A stretch of DNA of 36,709 nucleotides from an uncultured Pelagibacteraceae bacterium (GTDB lineage: Bacteria; Pseudomonadota; Alphaproteobacteria; Pelagibacterales; Pelagibacteraceae). The stretch spans positions 1 through 36,709 of the forward strand of contig CABXBX010000003.1 of NCBI GenBank assembly GCA_902510495.1. Reading direction: 5' to 3'. Positions 9,557-20,216 of the stretch are shown one piece after another. How positions within the stretch are numbered: the stretch's first letter is position 1; each line of letters begins with the position of its first letter. The position numbers and the translations under genes were made by a program. The notes beneath the pieces were generated by a model, which did not search any database, was not told where the DNA came from, and saw nothing but the letters and a program-made list of their open reading frames with translations.

Positions 9557-10766
9557 TTAAGGTATTTTTAAGAATATTTTTACCTAGAAGTTTCATTTTT
9601 TTTACTTTTTTCATATTTTTTTTAAATATTATTGAATTTGCACATTGTATTGGACTTTTAACTTGTGATGAAATTTTTAACAAATCTAAATAACGGTAAA
9701 CTTCTTTAAAATTATCAACATCAGGCCCATGTAATATTTTTGTGCCAAAACGAGCTGGCTCTAAAGGGTTTTGCCCCCCTTTACTAATTATTGAACCTCC
9801 TAAAAAAACTGAAGTAGTGATTTTAAAAAATTTTTTTGTTTCACCAAAAGTATCAACAATAAAAATATCTACTTTTGATAAATTTTTAATGTTTGAACTG
9901 CGAGTTATAACATTAAGATTAAGTTTTTTTATGTCCTCAATAATTTGATTAACTCTGTTAATGTGCCTCGGTATTATAATTGTGATTAAATTTTTATTAT
10001 TTTTTTTTAATAAAAGATGAGTTTTTGCTGCAAAAATTTCCTCTGTATCATGTGTGCTTGCGGCTACAAAGGTTTTATATTTTTTAAATTGAGAAAATAA
10101 TTTTTTATCAATTTTATTATCTTTTAAATCATCATTATCAATATATTTTAAATTACCAATCTTTTTAATATTGCTAATATTAAGTTTTTTTAAAAATATT
10201 TTTGTTTCATTATTTTGGGGATAAGCAATATCTATTAAACTAAAAATTGATTTAGAAAAAAAACTTAATTTAGACCATCGACTAAAAGTTTTATGAGTAA
10301 TCCTAGCATTTAGTAAAATTAAATGAATATTTCTTCTTTTTATAGATTTAAACATACTGGGCCAAATCTCAGACTCTAAAAAAATAGCTATACTTGGTTT
10401 CCAGTAATTTAGAAATTTATTTGAAAAAAAGATATGATCGACTGGATAGAATTGATGAATAGTTTTTCTAAATTTCATTTTTTCAAGAATATTAGATGAA
10501 CTTAACGTACTTGATGTAATTAAAATTTTATTGATTGATTTATCACCTTCATATTTTTTTATTATTGGAATAATACTCATAATTTCACCAACACTAGAAC
10601 CATGAAACCAGACGAGTTTACCCACACCTCTTTTTTTTGAGAAAAAACAAAATTTTTCTTTTACTCTTAACTTATGTTCTTTATTTTTTAGGATTCTATA
10701 GATAACAATTATAGGAGAAAAAATTAATATTATTGAAATTAATAATTGATAAATAAAAAAAATCAT
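9522..10766 (-). CDS. waaA: 3-deoxy-D-manno-octulosonic acid (Kdo) transferase
   Basis: VWFHGSSVGE, FYPVD, IFLESEIWPSM, NARIT, AASTHDTEEI and GGQNPLEPARFGT motifs. Confidence 0.93.
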   Translation of the reverse strand: MIFFIYQLLISIILIFSPIIVIYRILKNKEHKLRVKEKFCFFSKKRGVGKLVWFHGSSVGEIMSIIPIIKKYEGDKSINKILITSSTLSSSNILEKMKFRKTIHQFYPVDHIFFSNKFLNYWKPSIAIFLESEIWPSMFKSIKRRNIHLILLNARITHKTFSRWSKLSFFSKSIFSLIDIAYPQNNETKIFLKKLNISNIKKIGNLKYIDNDDLKDNKIDKKLFSQFKKYKTFVAASTHDTEEIFAAKTHLLLKKNNKNLITIIIPRHINRVNQIIEDIKKLNLNVITRSSNIKNLSKVDIFIVDTFGETKKFFKITTSVFLGGSIISKGGQNPLEPARFGTKILHGPDVDNFKEVYRYLDLLKISSQVKSPIQCANSIIFKKNMKKVKKMKLLGKNILKNTLNELDKSLHNEI

Positions 10767-12502
10767 TACCTTTTGATTTGTTTGTCATGAAAATTTTTAT
10801 AAATTTTAGATTTTGCTAATAATTCTTCATGTTTTCCATTATCCATAACTTTTCCTGCATCAATTAAATAAATATTATTAGAGTTTAAAATAGTTGAAAG
10901 TCTGTGTGCAATCACAATAGTAGTTTTGTCTTTAGTCAAAATTTTTAAAGCTTCTTGTATTTTTGTCTCAGTTTCAGAGTCTAGAGATGAGGTTGCCTCA
11001 TCCAAAAGAATAATCGAGCTTTTTTTTAACATTGCCCGCGCAATAGAAATCCTTTGTTTTTCTCCCCCTGATAATCTTACTCCATCTTCCCCAATCATAG
11101 TCTCGTATTTATTTGGCAATTTATTTATGAATTCATCGGAATAAGAAAGTTTAGCAGCTTCAAGAACCTCTTGATCAGTTGCGTCTAAGTTGGCATATTT
11201 AATATTATTTTTAATCGTATCATCGAATAATGTTGTCTCTTGGCTAACTAATGAAATATTTTTTCTAAGAGACTCAACGGTACTATTATAAATTGATTGG
11301 CTATCTATTGTGATGTCACCTTCGATAGAATCATAAAACCTAGGGATTAGATTTAAAATTGTTGATTTACCCGATCCACTATGCCCAACTAAAGAGGTCA
11401 TTTTACCTCCTTCAAAAATTAGATTTATCTTTTTCAAAACTTCCCCGTCAGATTGATTATAACTAAACATTACATCTTTAAATTCTATGTCCGCTTTTTT
11501 TATATTTAGATCTTTAGAGTTATCCTTATTTTTAATTAATCTTTGAGTATCAACTACTGATAAAATTCTTGATGCCGCTGATAAACCTTGATTAAGAATG
11601 ACATTTAAAGTCGATAATGATCTTACAGGCTGATAAGCCAACATCATAGCCGCAAGAAACGAAAAGAAATTATTTACACTTAGTTCTTCCATCGCAATCA
11701 ATTTTCCTGAATAAAATATTAAAATAGCAATCATTATTCCTGTTAGTACTTCCATGACAGGAGAAATTCTTACTATTACATGACCAATTTTTTTATTTTT
11801 TTCTTTTAATTGATCCAAATAATTATCAGCTCTATTTCTTTCATATTTTTCTTTTTGAAAAATTTTTGTTAATCTATGGTTTTTAAATAATTCAACTAGA
11901 TATTTTGTTAAAAAACTTGATTTTTCTTGAGCTTGAGTTGTAACTTTACCCATTCTTTTACCCAAGCTTCTTGCAGCAGTACTAGCTATTGGAATTAATA
12001 TTATTGCAATTAAAGACAGTTTCCAGTTTTGTAAAAACATTACTGTTAATAAACCAATTAGAGTTAAGCTATCTTTAAAAAGATTAAGTATTCCATTACT
12101 TAGTAAATTTGTAATGTGCATAACATCATAGGTAAGATTAGAAATAAATTTTCCAGAGTGTTTTTCGTCAATTGATTGTGTATCAGCGTTAATAAGAGTG
12201 TTTAACATGTCAAATTGAAGTTTTTTTTTAATATCCTCTCCAACATTAATCATGATAATTTTTGCGAGATAAAGAGAAACTCCTTTTGTGGTAAAAGCAA
12301 TAATTATTAATAACGGTATAATCATTAATAAAGTTTGATCTTTTTGTATGAATATTTTATCAATTGCTGGATCTAAAAGCCAAGCAATAGAAGATGTGCT
12401 AGTTGCAACTAGTAAGGAAAAAAATACAGCTATAAAAATTTGTTTAATAAATTTTTTGGTATATTCTCTGTAGAGTCTTTTAAGTGTTACTGATTTATCC
12501 AT
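10766..12502 (-). CDS. msbA: Lipid A/LPS-type ABC exporter with fused TMD and NBD (MsbA-like)
   Basis: Walker A GHSGSGKS, signature LSGGEKQRISIARA and Walker B IILLDEATSSLD, with an N-terminal TMD; sits in a lipid A/Kdo gene block. Confidence 0.85.
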   Translation of the reverse strand: MDKSVTLKRLYREYTKKFIKQIFIAVFFSLLVATSTSSIAWLLDPAIDKIFIQKDQTLLMIIPLLIIIAFTTKGVSLYLAKIIMINVGEDIKKKLQFDMLNTLINADTQSIDEKHSGKFISNLTYDVMHITNLLSNGILNLFKDSLTLIGLLTVMFLQNWKLSLIAIILIPIASTAARSLGKRMGKVTTQAQEKSSFLTKYLVELFKNHRLTKIFQKEKYERNRADNYLDQLKEKNKKIGHVIVRISPVMEVLTGIMIAILIFYSGKLIAMEELSVNNFFSFLAAMMLAYQPVRSLSTLNVILNQGLSAASRILSVVDTQRLIKNKDNSKDLNIKKADIEFKDVMFSYNQSDGEVLKKINLIFEGGKMTSLVGHSGSGKSTILNLIPRFYDSIEGDITIDSQSIYNSTVESLRKNISLVSQETTLFDDTIKNNIKYANLDATDQEVLEAAKLSYSDEFINKLPNKYETMIGEDGVRLSGGEKQRISIARAMLKKSSIILLDEATSSLDSETETKIQEALKILTKDKTTIVIAHRLSTILNSNNIYLIDAGKVMDNGKHEELLAKSKIYKNFHDKQIKR

Positions 12503-13368
12503 TATAAAATTTTACCAATCATAATATTTAAAAAAACGATTAAACCAAAAAAATTATTACTTCTAAAAACTTTTAAACAAACATTTGAATTGTTGAGATC
12601 AAAAGTTTTTATTTGATAAAAAAATAATTGAACTACTGGAATTATTAAGAATAAAAAATAAAAAAAATTAAATTTCATTAAATAACCTCCAAGAAGAAGA
12701 AAAAATATTAAAGTTATATAACATGTGGTTAAAAAAAATTTTGCTGTGCCTTTAAATTTTATTGAAGTTGATTTTAAACCTATAATTTCGTCATCTTTTA
12801 TATCTTGGTATCCATAAATAGTGTCGTATCCTAGTGTCCAAAATATGGCTCCAAAATAAAAAATAATAGGAATGATATCCAAATTTCCTGAAATTGAAGA
12901 CCAACCAAGAATTAAACCATAATTAAAAGTAATACCCAAGAAAAGTTGTGGCCAATAAGTATATCTTTTCATTAAAGGATATGTGAATGCCAAAGGCATT
13001 GATGCTAAAGCAATTAGTATTGTAAAATAATTAAAATTGATAAGAACTAAAAAAGCTAAACCACATAAAGACGTTGCATAGAGTAAACCAGTTGAAACTG
13101 AAACCTTTCCTGAAGCAATTGGTCGATCTTTAGTTCTTGAAACTTGTTTATCAAACTTTCTATCCAAAATATCGTTTACAATACATCCTGCAGATCTCAT
13201 AAGAACTGAACCTAGAAAAAAAAGTAAGAGATAAAAAAGATAAACATTAATATTATTAGAAAAGTCATAAACTAGAGTTAAACCCCATGCGCATGGCCAA
13301 AATAGCAACATATAGCCAATTGGTTTTTTTAGTCTTGTTAGTTCTATAAATAAGTTTAATTGGTTCAT
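12502..13368 (-). CDS. ubiA: 4-hydroxybenzoate polyprenyltransferase
   Basis: NDILDRKFDKQVSRTKDRPIASGKVS and DTIYGYQDIKDDEIIGLKST motifs. Confidence 0.93.
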   Translation of the reverse strand: MNQLNLFIELTRLKKPIGYMLLFWPCAWGLTLVYDFSNNINVYLFYLLLFFLGSVLMRSAGCIVNDILDRKFDKQVSRTKDRPIASGKVSVSTGLLYATSLCGLAFLVLINFNYFTILIALASMPLAFTYPLMKRYTYWPQLFLGITFNYGLILGWSSISGNLDIIPIIFYFGAIFWTLGYDTIYGYQDIKDDEIIGLKSTSIKFKGTAKFFLTTCYITLIFFLLLGGYLMKFNFFYFLFLIIPVVQLFFYQIKTFDLNNSNVCLKVFRSNNFFGLIVFLNIMIGKIL

Positions 13369-13419
13369 AAAATTTACTTGTAAATAACAAAGCCAAGATC
13401 GATAATCAAATTGATTCGT

Positions 13420-13824
13420 ATGAATATAGATTACACAGTCACAGCTTTGATGTTTCCAGCTATACCTTTACTAATGAACATATATAGCAATAGATTTCAT
13501 TCATTAAGCAAATTAATTAGAGAGTTACATGATGAGCATGTTTATGAAAATCATGTTCCCGCTGAGTGGAAAAAACAGTTCATGAATTTAAGTGGAAGAA
13601 TTGTTTTATTGAGATGGACCATCATGTTTGCGGCATTTGGATTTCTATTTAATATGCTGACAGTGCTTGGTCTATATTTAAATGAAGTTTTTATAGCTCG
13701 TGTAATTTTTGGTTCATGCTGTTTGTCTATGATAATTTCAATAATGTTTTTTATAAGAGAAATTCATATTTCAACAAATGCACTAAAACTTCATATGTCT
13801 GATATGGATGTAAAAGTTGACTAA
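13420..13824 (+). CDS. DUF2721-like membrane protein
   Basis: Three hydrophobic segments and a DUF2721-like layout (NRFHSLSKLIREL). The ATG at 13420 (MNIDYTV) is preferred over the TTG at 13411. Confidence 0.65.
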   Translation: MNIDYTVTALMFPAIPLLMNIYSNRFHSLSKLIRELHDEHVYENHVPAEWKKQFMNLSGRIVLLRWTIMFAAFGFLFNMLTVLGLYLNEVFIARVIFGSCCLSMIISIMFFIREIHISTNALKLHMSDMDVKVD

Positions 13825-14792
13825 GGAATAATTATAGCAGGTCCTAAAATTTTTCTATTTTCTAAATCTTGGTGAGCTTTAACAATTTCATCTAAAGAAT
13901 ATTTCTTAAAAATATTCAATTTAAATTTTTTGGCAATAAACATCTCAAAAACCTTTTTTGCAGCTTCATCAAGTTCTTCTTTGGTTGTTGTATAATGAGC
14001 AATGCTAGGTCTAGTTAAATATAAACCTTTTGGTGCCAAAGATTTGGCAACATTACATGGTTCTATTGGACCAGATGCATTTCCAAATGAAACCATCATT
14101 CCTCTAACTTTCAAACATTCAATTGAACCATCAAAAGTTTTTTTGCCTACACCGTCATAAACCACAGGCACACCAACTCCATTTGTTAACTCTTTAACTT
14201 TTTCTGCAAAATTTTCCTTTGAATAATTAATTACATGTGTACATCCATTAGCTTTTGCAATTTCAATCTTTTCATCAGATCCAACTGTTCCAATTACAGT
14301 ACATCCTAAACTCTTAGCCCACTGACAAAATATTTGTCCAACACCTCCAGCTGCTGCATGAAATAGAATATTTTCTCCAGATTTAACAGGATAGGTTTTA
14401 TGAAGAAGATAAAAAACTGTAAAACCTTTAGTCATTAAAGTAGCTACATTTTCCAATTCAATTTCATTTGGAACTTTAACAAGTTTTTTTATTGGAAAAA
14501 TTCTATGTGTTGAGTAAGAACCGATAGGCATTGATGCGTAAGCAACCTTGTCTCCAATATTAAAATCTTTTACATCTGGCCCAATTTTTTCAATTATACC
14601 TGCACCTTCAATTCCAATACCAGATGGCAATTCAACAGGGTAGAGACCAGATCTATGATAAGTATCTATATAATTTAAACCGATAGCTTCATTCTTAATT
14701 AAAACTTCACCAGACTTTGGATCTTCAAGTTTGATATCTTTAATTTCCAAAACTTCAGGGCCACCATTTTTTGAAATAGTTACTGCTTTCAT
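13821..14792 (-). CDS. NADPH:quinone oxidoreductase, zinc-less MDR family (QorA-like)
   Basis: GLNYIDTYHRSGLYP, HAAAGGVGQIFCQWAKSLG and ENRKILGPAIIIP motifs. Confidence 0.88.
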   Translation of the reverse strand: MKAVTISKNGGPEVLEIKDIKLEDPKSGEVLIKNEAIGLNYIDTYHRSGLYPVELPSGIGIEGAGIIEKIGPDVKDFNIGDKVAYASMPIGSYSTHRIFPIKKLVKVPNEIELENVATLMTKGFTVFYLLHKTYPVKSGENILFHAAAGGVGQIFCQWAKSLGCTVIGTVGSDEKIEIAKANGCTHVINYSKENFAEKVKELTNGVGVPVVYDGVGKKTFDGSIECLKVRGMMVSFGNASGPIEPCNVAKSLAPKGLYLTRPSIAHYTTTKEELDEAAKKVFEMFIAKKFKLNIFKKYSLDEIVKAHQDLENRKILGPAIIIP

Positions 14793-15625
14793 TTTACAAA
14801 CGTATCATTATGATAATCTTGAACTGCTTGTAAGATCTCAGATTTAGTATTCATCACAAATGGTCCACCTCTTGCGATTTCTTCGTTAATAGGTTTTCCA
14901 GAGATCAATAAGAATTTTGTATTAGATTTTGCCATCACTTTTAACTCATTACCTTTAGTCAATAATATTAAAGTACTATCTTTAACATTGTCATGTTTTT
15001 TTTCACCAATTATTATTTCTCCATTAATTAAATAAACAAAAGAATTGTGAGTAGAAGGTAATTTAAAATTAAATTCTTTATCTTTATTGAGCTCAACATC
15101 AAAATAAACTGGTTCAAGGTTATGTCCTTTAACAGGACCTTCTGCTTTTTCAAATTTTCCAGCAATGACTTTGACTTGCTTATCAGAGTCTTTGTGAACG
15201 CTCATTTTATCAGCATCAATATAAATATATTCTGGTTTACTCATCTTTAGTTTTGCTGGCATGTTTATCCATAATTGAAATCCATGCAGCTTTCCTTCTT
15301 TCATAGCAGGCATTTCTGAATGAATAATACCACTTCCTGTTTTCATCCATTGGACATCACCAGCAGTCATTCTTCCCTCACCACCAGTACTATCTTTGTG
15401 TTCAAAATCTCCAGCTAGCATATAAGTTACTGTCTCAATACCTCTATGTGGATGTGGGGGAAAACCAGCAATATAGTCTTCACTGTTTTCTGAACCAAAT
15501 TCGTCTAACATCAAAAAAGGATCAAAGTAATTTGGCTCAACTCCGATGCTTCTTTTTAGTTTAACACCAGCGCCATCAGATGCTGAAATAGGATCAATAA
15601 TTTGTTTTATTTCAATATTTTTCAT
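14789..15625 (-). CDS. Pirin family protein
   Basis: FPPHPHRGIETVTYMLAGDFEHKDS, GDVQWMKTGSGIIHSEMP and ARGGPFVMNT motifs. Confidence 0.93.
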   Translation of the reverse strand: MKNIEIKQIIDPISASDGAGVKLKRSIGVEPNYFDPFLMLDEFGSENSEDYIAGFPPHPHRGIETVTYMLAGDFEHKDSTGGEGRMTAGDVQWMKTGSGIIHSEMPAMKEGKLHGFQLWINMPAKLKMSKPEYIYIDADKMSVHKDSDKQVKVIAGKFEKAEGPVKGHNLEPVYFDVELNKDKEFNFKLPSTHNSFVYLINGEIIIGEKKHDNVKDSTLILLTKGNELKVMAKSNTKFLLISGKPINEEIARGGPFVMNTKSEILQAVQDYHNDTFVK

Positions 15626-15661
15626 AGAAATTAAGTAATAAGTTTAATGTTTAATTCAAGA

Positions 15662-16030
15662 TTATTTTTTGTCCAAGCAATAACCTTTAGCACCATTAAC
15701 TACTAAAAACAAAAATCCACCAGCTAAAGCAATATTTTTCATGAAAGCTATAAATTGCATTTGGTCACCAAGATTATTGTGAAATATTATTGCTGTCGCA
15801 ATACAAAATATACTTAAAGCTGCTGCTGCAATTTTAGTTTGATAACCAATTATAATTAAAATTGGTGCAACAATCTCCAAAATTATAGCTGGTATTAATA
15901 AAAATCCAGGAAGACCAAAACTTTCCATCCAGCCAACTGTTCCATCGTAGTTTCCAATTTTATTAAAACCACTTAATAGAAAAATACCTGAAATAAAAAC
16001 TCTTCCTATTAAGTCTAAAATTTTAATCAT
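15662..16030 (-). CDS. DoxX family membrane protein
   Basis: GRVFISGIFLLSGFNKI with four hydrophobic segments. Start adjusted from 16045 to MIKILDL at 16030. Confidence 0.8.
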   Translation of the reverse strand: MIKILDLIGRVFISGIFLLSGFNKIGNYDGTVGWMESFGLPGFLLIPAIILEIVAPILIIIGYQTKIAAAALSIFCIATAIIFHNNLGDQMQFIAFMKNIALAGGFLFLVVNGAKGYCLDKK

Positions 16031-16035
16031 AATTA

Positions 16036-16224
16036 CTATCCACATCTATTGCATCGGACTGTAGCAAACATATCATCCCAGTCAGTCTCTTTTTCCTCTA
16101 CATAATCCATTAAACATCTTAAAGCTTTTGATTTATCAGGAAGATCGTATTTATTTACAATTTGATCTAACATTTTTTCTGAGTCATTGTAAATTTCGAA
16201 AGACACATCTTTTTTTTCACTCAT
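16036..16224 (-). CDS. Small conserved-looking protein with C-terminal CxxC
   Basis: 62 aa, MSEKKDVSFEIYNDSEKMLDQIVNKYDLPDKSKALRCLMDYVEEKETDWDDMFATVRCNRCG; strong Shine-Dalgarno (AAGGAG) just upstream of the ATG. Confidence 0.8.
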   Translation of the reverse strand: MSEKKDVSFEIYNDSEKMLDQIVNKYDLPDKSKALRCLMDYVEEKETDWDDMFATVRCNRCG

Positions 16225-16275
16225 ATTTCTCCTTTTTAATTATGTCTCTTTAATACCTATATATCAAAATTTTAT

Positions 16276-16293
16276 TTTTGCACATGTGTAAAA
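16276..16293. promoter_or_regulatory. Candidate operator: 18-bp imperfect palindrome TTTTGCACATGTGTAAAA
   Basis: Eight of nine base pairs of the dyad are complementary; located about 50 bp upstream of the small CxxC/DoxX/pirin/qor operon start. Confidence 0.4.
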
Positions 16294-16301
16294 TGGTCAA
16301 A

Positions 16302-16964
16302 TTAAATTATATTTAATAATTCAGATAAATCCTTAATTTCATGAATAGGCTTGTAGTCTAAATTATCAAAAACATTTTTATTTCTATTTACCCAAATAGA
16401 ATTGTAACCATAATTTCCACCACCAGAAACATCCCAAGTATTGGCACTCAAAAAAGCAATTTCATTTTTTTCAATACCATATCTTTTAATTGGCAAATCA
16501 TAAACTTTAGAATCAGGTTTATAAATTCCTACTTGTTCAATTGAAAAAAGATCATCGAACAAATTATCTAATTTGTTACTTTTTACTAGTTCACTTAATA
16601 AAGTAGGAGTTCCATTTGAAAGAATAGCTAATTTAAATTTTTTTTCTTTAAGTGTTTTTAAAACTTCAGGAACTTCTTTAAATGGCGAGAGAACTTTGTA
16701 TAAATTCAATAATTCATCTTTCATTGAGGGATCTATATTAAAAGCCTTAATAGATTTATCTAAACTATCTTCTGTAATTTGCCAAAAATCTTTATGTCTA
16801 TTCATTAAACTTCGAAGCCAAGTATATTCCAATTGAGTTGTTCTCCAATAATTTGCAAAACTTTCCCACTTATCTCCAATTTTATCTTTACATTTTTCTG
16901 CAGCAGAATTGACATCAAATAATGTACCGTAAGCATCAAAAATTATTGCTTTAATATTTTTCAT
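16302..16964 (-). CDS. L-2-haloacid dehalogenase-like (HAD type II) hydrolase
   Basis: FDAYGTLFDV, YWRTTQLEYTWLRSLM, LSNGTP, YKPDSKVY and FLSANTWDVSGGGNYGY motifs. Confidence 0.88.
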   Translation of the reverse strand: MKNIKAIIFDAYGTLFDVNSAAEKCKDKIGDKWESFANYWRTTQLEYTWLRSLMNRHKDFWQITEDSLDKSIKAFNIDPSMKDELLNLYKVLSPFKEVPEVLKTLKEKKFKLAILSNGTPTLLSELVKSNKLDNLFDDLFSIEQVGIYKPDSKVYDLPIKRYGIEKNEIAFLSANTWDVSGGGNYGYNSIWVNRNKNVFDNLDYKPIHEIKDLSELLNII

Positions 16965-16981
16965 AAACTAACTTAACATAA

Positions 16982-17683
16982 ATGAGCAATATAAGATTAT
17001 TTTTTTCAAAAAAATTATCAGCTGACTTAACTGATAAATTAGATAAGCCTCAATCACATTATTTAACAAAAGTAATGAGAGTAAAAGAAAATGAAGTTTT
17101 TTCTTTATTTAATAAAGATGGAGAATGGGAAGCAAAAATATTATCAATATCAAAAAGTATAGTAGAATTCACAACAACTAATCAAATAAGACAAAATGAA
17201 AATATAAAAGAATTATGGTTAGCTTTTTCTCCAATTAAATCAAACTTCCAGAATTTTATGATTCAAAAAGCAACAGAGCTTGGTGTAACTAAATTTTTAC
17301 CAGTAATTTTTGACAGAACAGTTGTAAGAAAAATTAATACTGAACGTTTAAAAAAAATAGTTATCGAAGCGAGTGAACAATCAAATCGTCTTTATATTCC
17401 ATTAATTGAGAAGGCACAAAATTTAAAAAACTTTTTAAACTCTAATTCGATCGACTTAATTTTTACAGATTTAAACTCAAATAATAAAAAAATTGATAGT
17501 TCAAAACTTTCCGATAAACCAACATGTATTATTGTTGGTCCAGAAGGTGACTTTTCTGAAGCAGAAAGAGAGCAGATTCTTAATTTTGATGGGGTTCAAG
17601 CTTTAAAAATTAATGATAATATTTTAAGATCTGAAACAGCTGTGATATCTACAATTTCGATCGTAAACTATGCAATTAATTGA
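16982..17683 (+). CDS. rsmE: 16S rRNA (uracil1498-N3)-methyltransferase
   Basis: HYLTKVMRVKENE, IQKATELGVTKFLPV, EASEQSNRLYIP, VGPEGDFSEAE and LRSETAVI motifs. Confidence 0.95.
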   Translation: MSNIRLFFSKKLSADLTDKLDKPQSHYLTKVMRVKENEVFSLFNKDGEWEAKILSISKSIVEFTTTNQIRQNENIKELWLAFSPIKSNFQNFMIQKATELGVTKFLPVIFDRTVVRKINTERLKKIVIEASEQSNRLYIPLIEKAQNLKNFLNSNSIDLIFTDLNSNNKKIDSSKLSDKPTCIIVGPEGDFSEAEREQILNFDGVQALKINDNILRSETAVISTISIVNYAIN

Positions 17684-17743
17684 TAAATTGTCGCGAAAAC
17701 TAAAGTGTAATTTTTACAAAAGAGCTTTATATAGCTATTAAAA

Positions 17744-18556
17744 ATGAAAAAAATTTTATTAATAATTTCTAGTTTCTTTATCTCAGTTGCAACGTTAGCT
17801 GACCAACCAAAAGATTGGCAGTTAGGCTTTCAAAACCCTGCTTCAGGGGGAATGAGAGATATTGTTAACTTTCATAATAACCTTTTACTTCCAATTATTA
17901 TAGCAATAACTGTTTTTGTTTTATTTTTAATGCTTTATGCGTGTGTAAGATTTAGAGCTTCAGCAAATCCAAATCCATCAAAAAGAACACACAATGTTAC
18001 TGTTGAAATTTTATGGACTTTAATTCCCTGTTTAATTTTAATTGTAATGGCAGTCCCTTCATTTAAAATTTTATATAAACAGGACACAATACCAAAGGCA
18101 GATTTAACAATTAAAGCTATTGGTTATCAATGGTACTGGGGGTATGAGTATCCAGATGAAAATATAATTTTTGACTCTTATATGATTGAGGAAAAAGATT
18201 TGAAAGCAAACCAACCAAGATTATTAGCTGTAGATAACGAAGTAGTAGTGCCGGTGGGAAAAGTAATTAAAGTTTTAATCACTGCGAATGATGTTTTACA
18301 TGCATGGGCATTACCATCTTTTGGAGTAAAAAGAGATGCAGTTCCAGGAAGAATTAATGAAACATGGTTTAAAGCAGAAACAGAAGGTACATACTATGGT
18401 CAGTGTTCAGAGCTTTGTGGAATTAAACACGCCTTTATGCCCATTACTGTTAAAGTTGTAAGTGAGGAAGATTACCAAGAGTGGTTATCAGAGGCTCGAG
18501 TAAAATTTGCAAAAGAAGAAATAAAAAACGATAAACTAAAACTAGCGAGTAAATAA
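17744..18556 (+). CDS. ctaC: Cytochrome c oxidase subunit II
   Basis: Signal peptide, two TM helices, GYQWYWGYEYP and CuA site YYGQCSELCGIKHAFMP. Confidence 0.97.
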   Translation: MKKILLIISSFFISVATLADQPKDWQLGFQNPASGGMRDIVNFHNNLLLPIIIAITVFVLFLMLYACVRFRASANPNPSKRTHNVTVEILWTLIPCLILIVMAVPSFKILYKQDTIPKADLTIKAIGYQWYWGYEYPDENIIFDSYMIEEKDLKANQPRLLAVDNEVVVPVGKVIKVLITANDVLHAWALPSFGVKRDAVPGRINETWFKAETEGTYYGQCSELCGIKHAFMPITVKVVSEEDYQEWLSEARVKFAKEEIKNDKLKLASK

Positions 18557-20195
<1,639 letters not shown>

Positions 20196-20216
20196 TAATA
20201 AAGCAAAAAAAAACCA

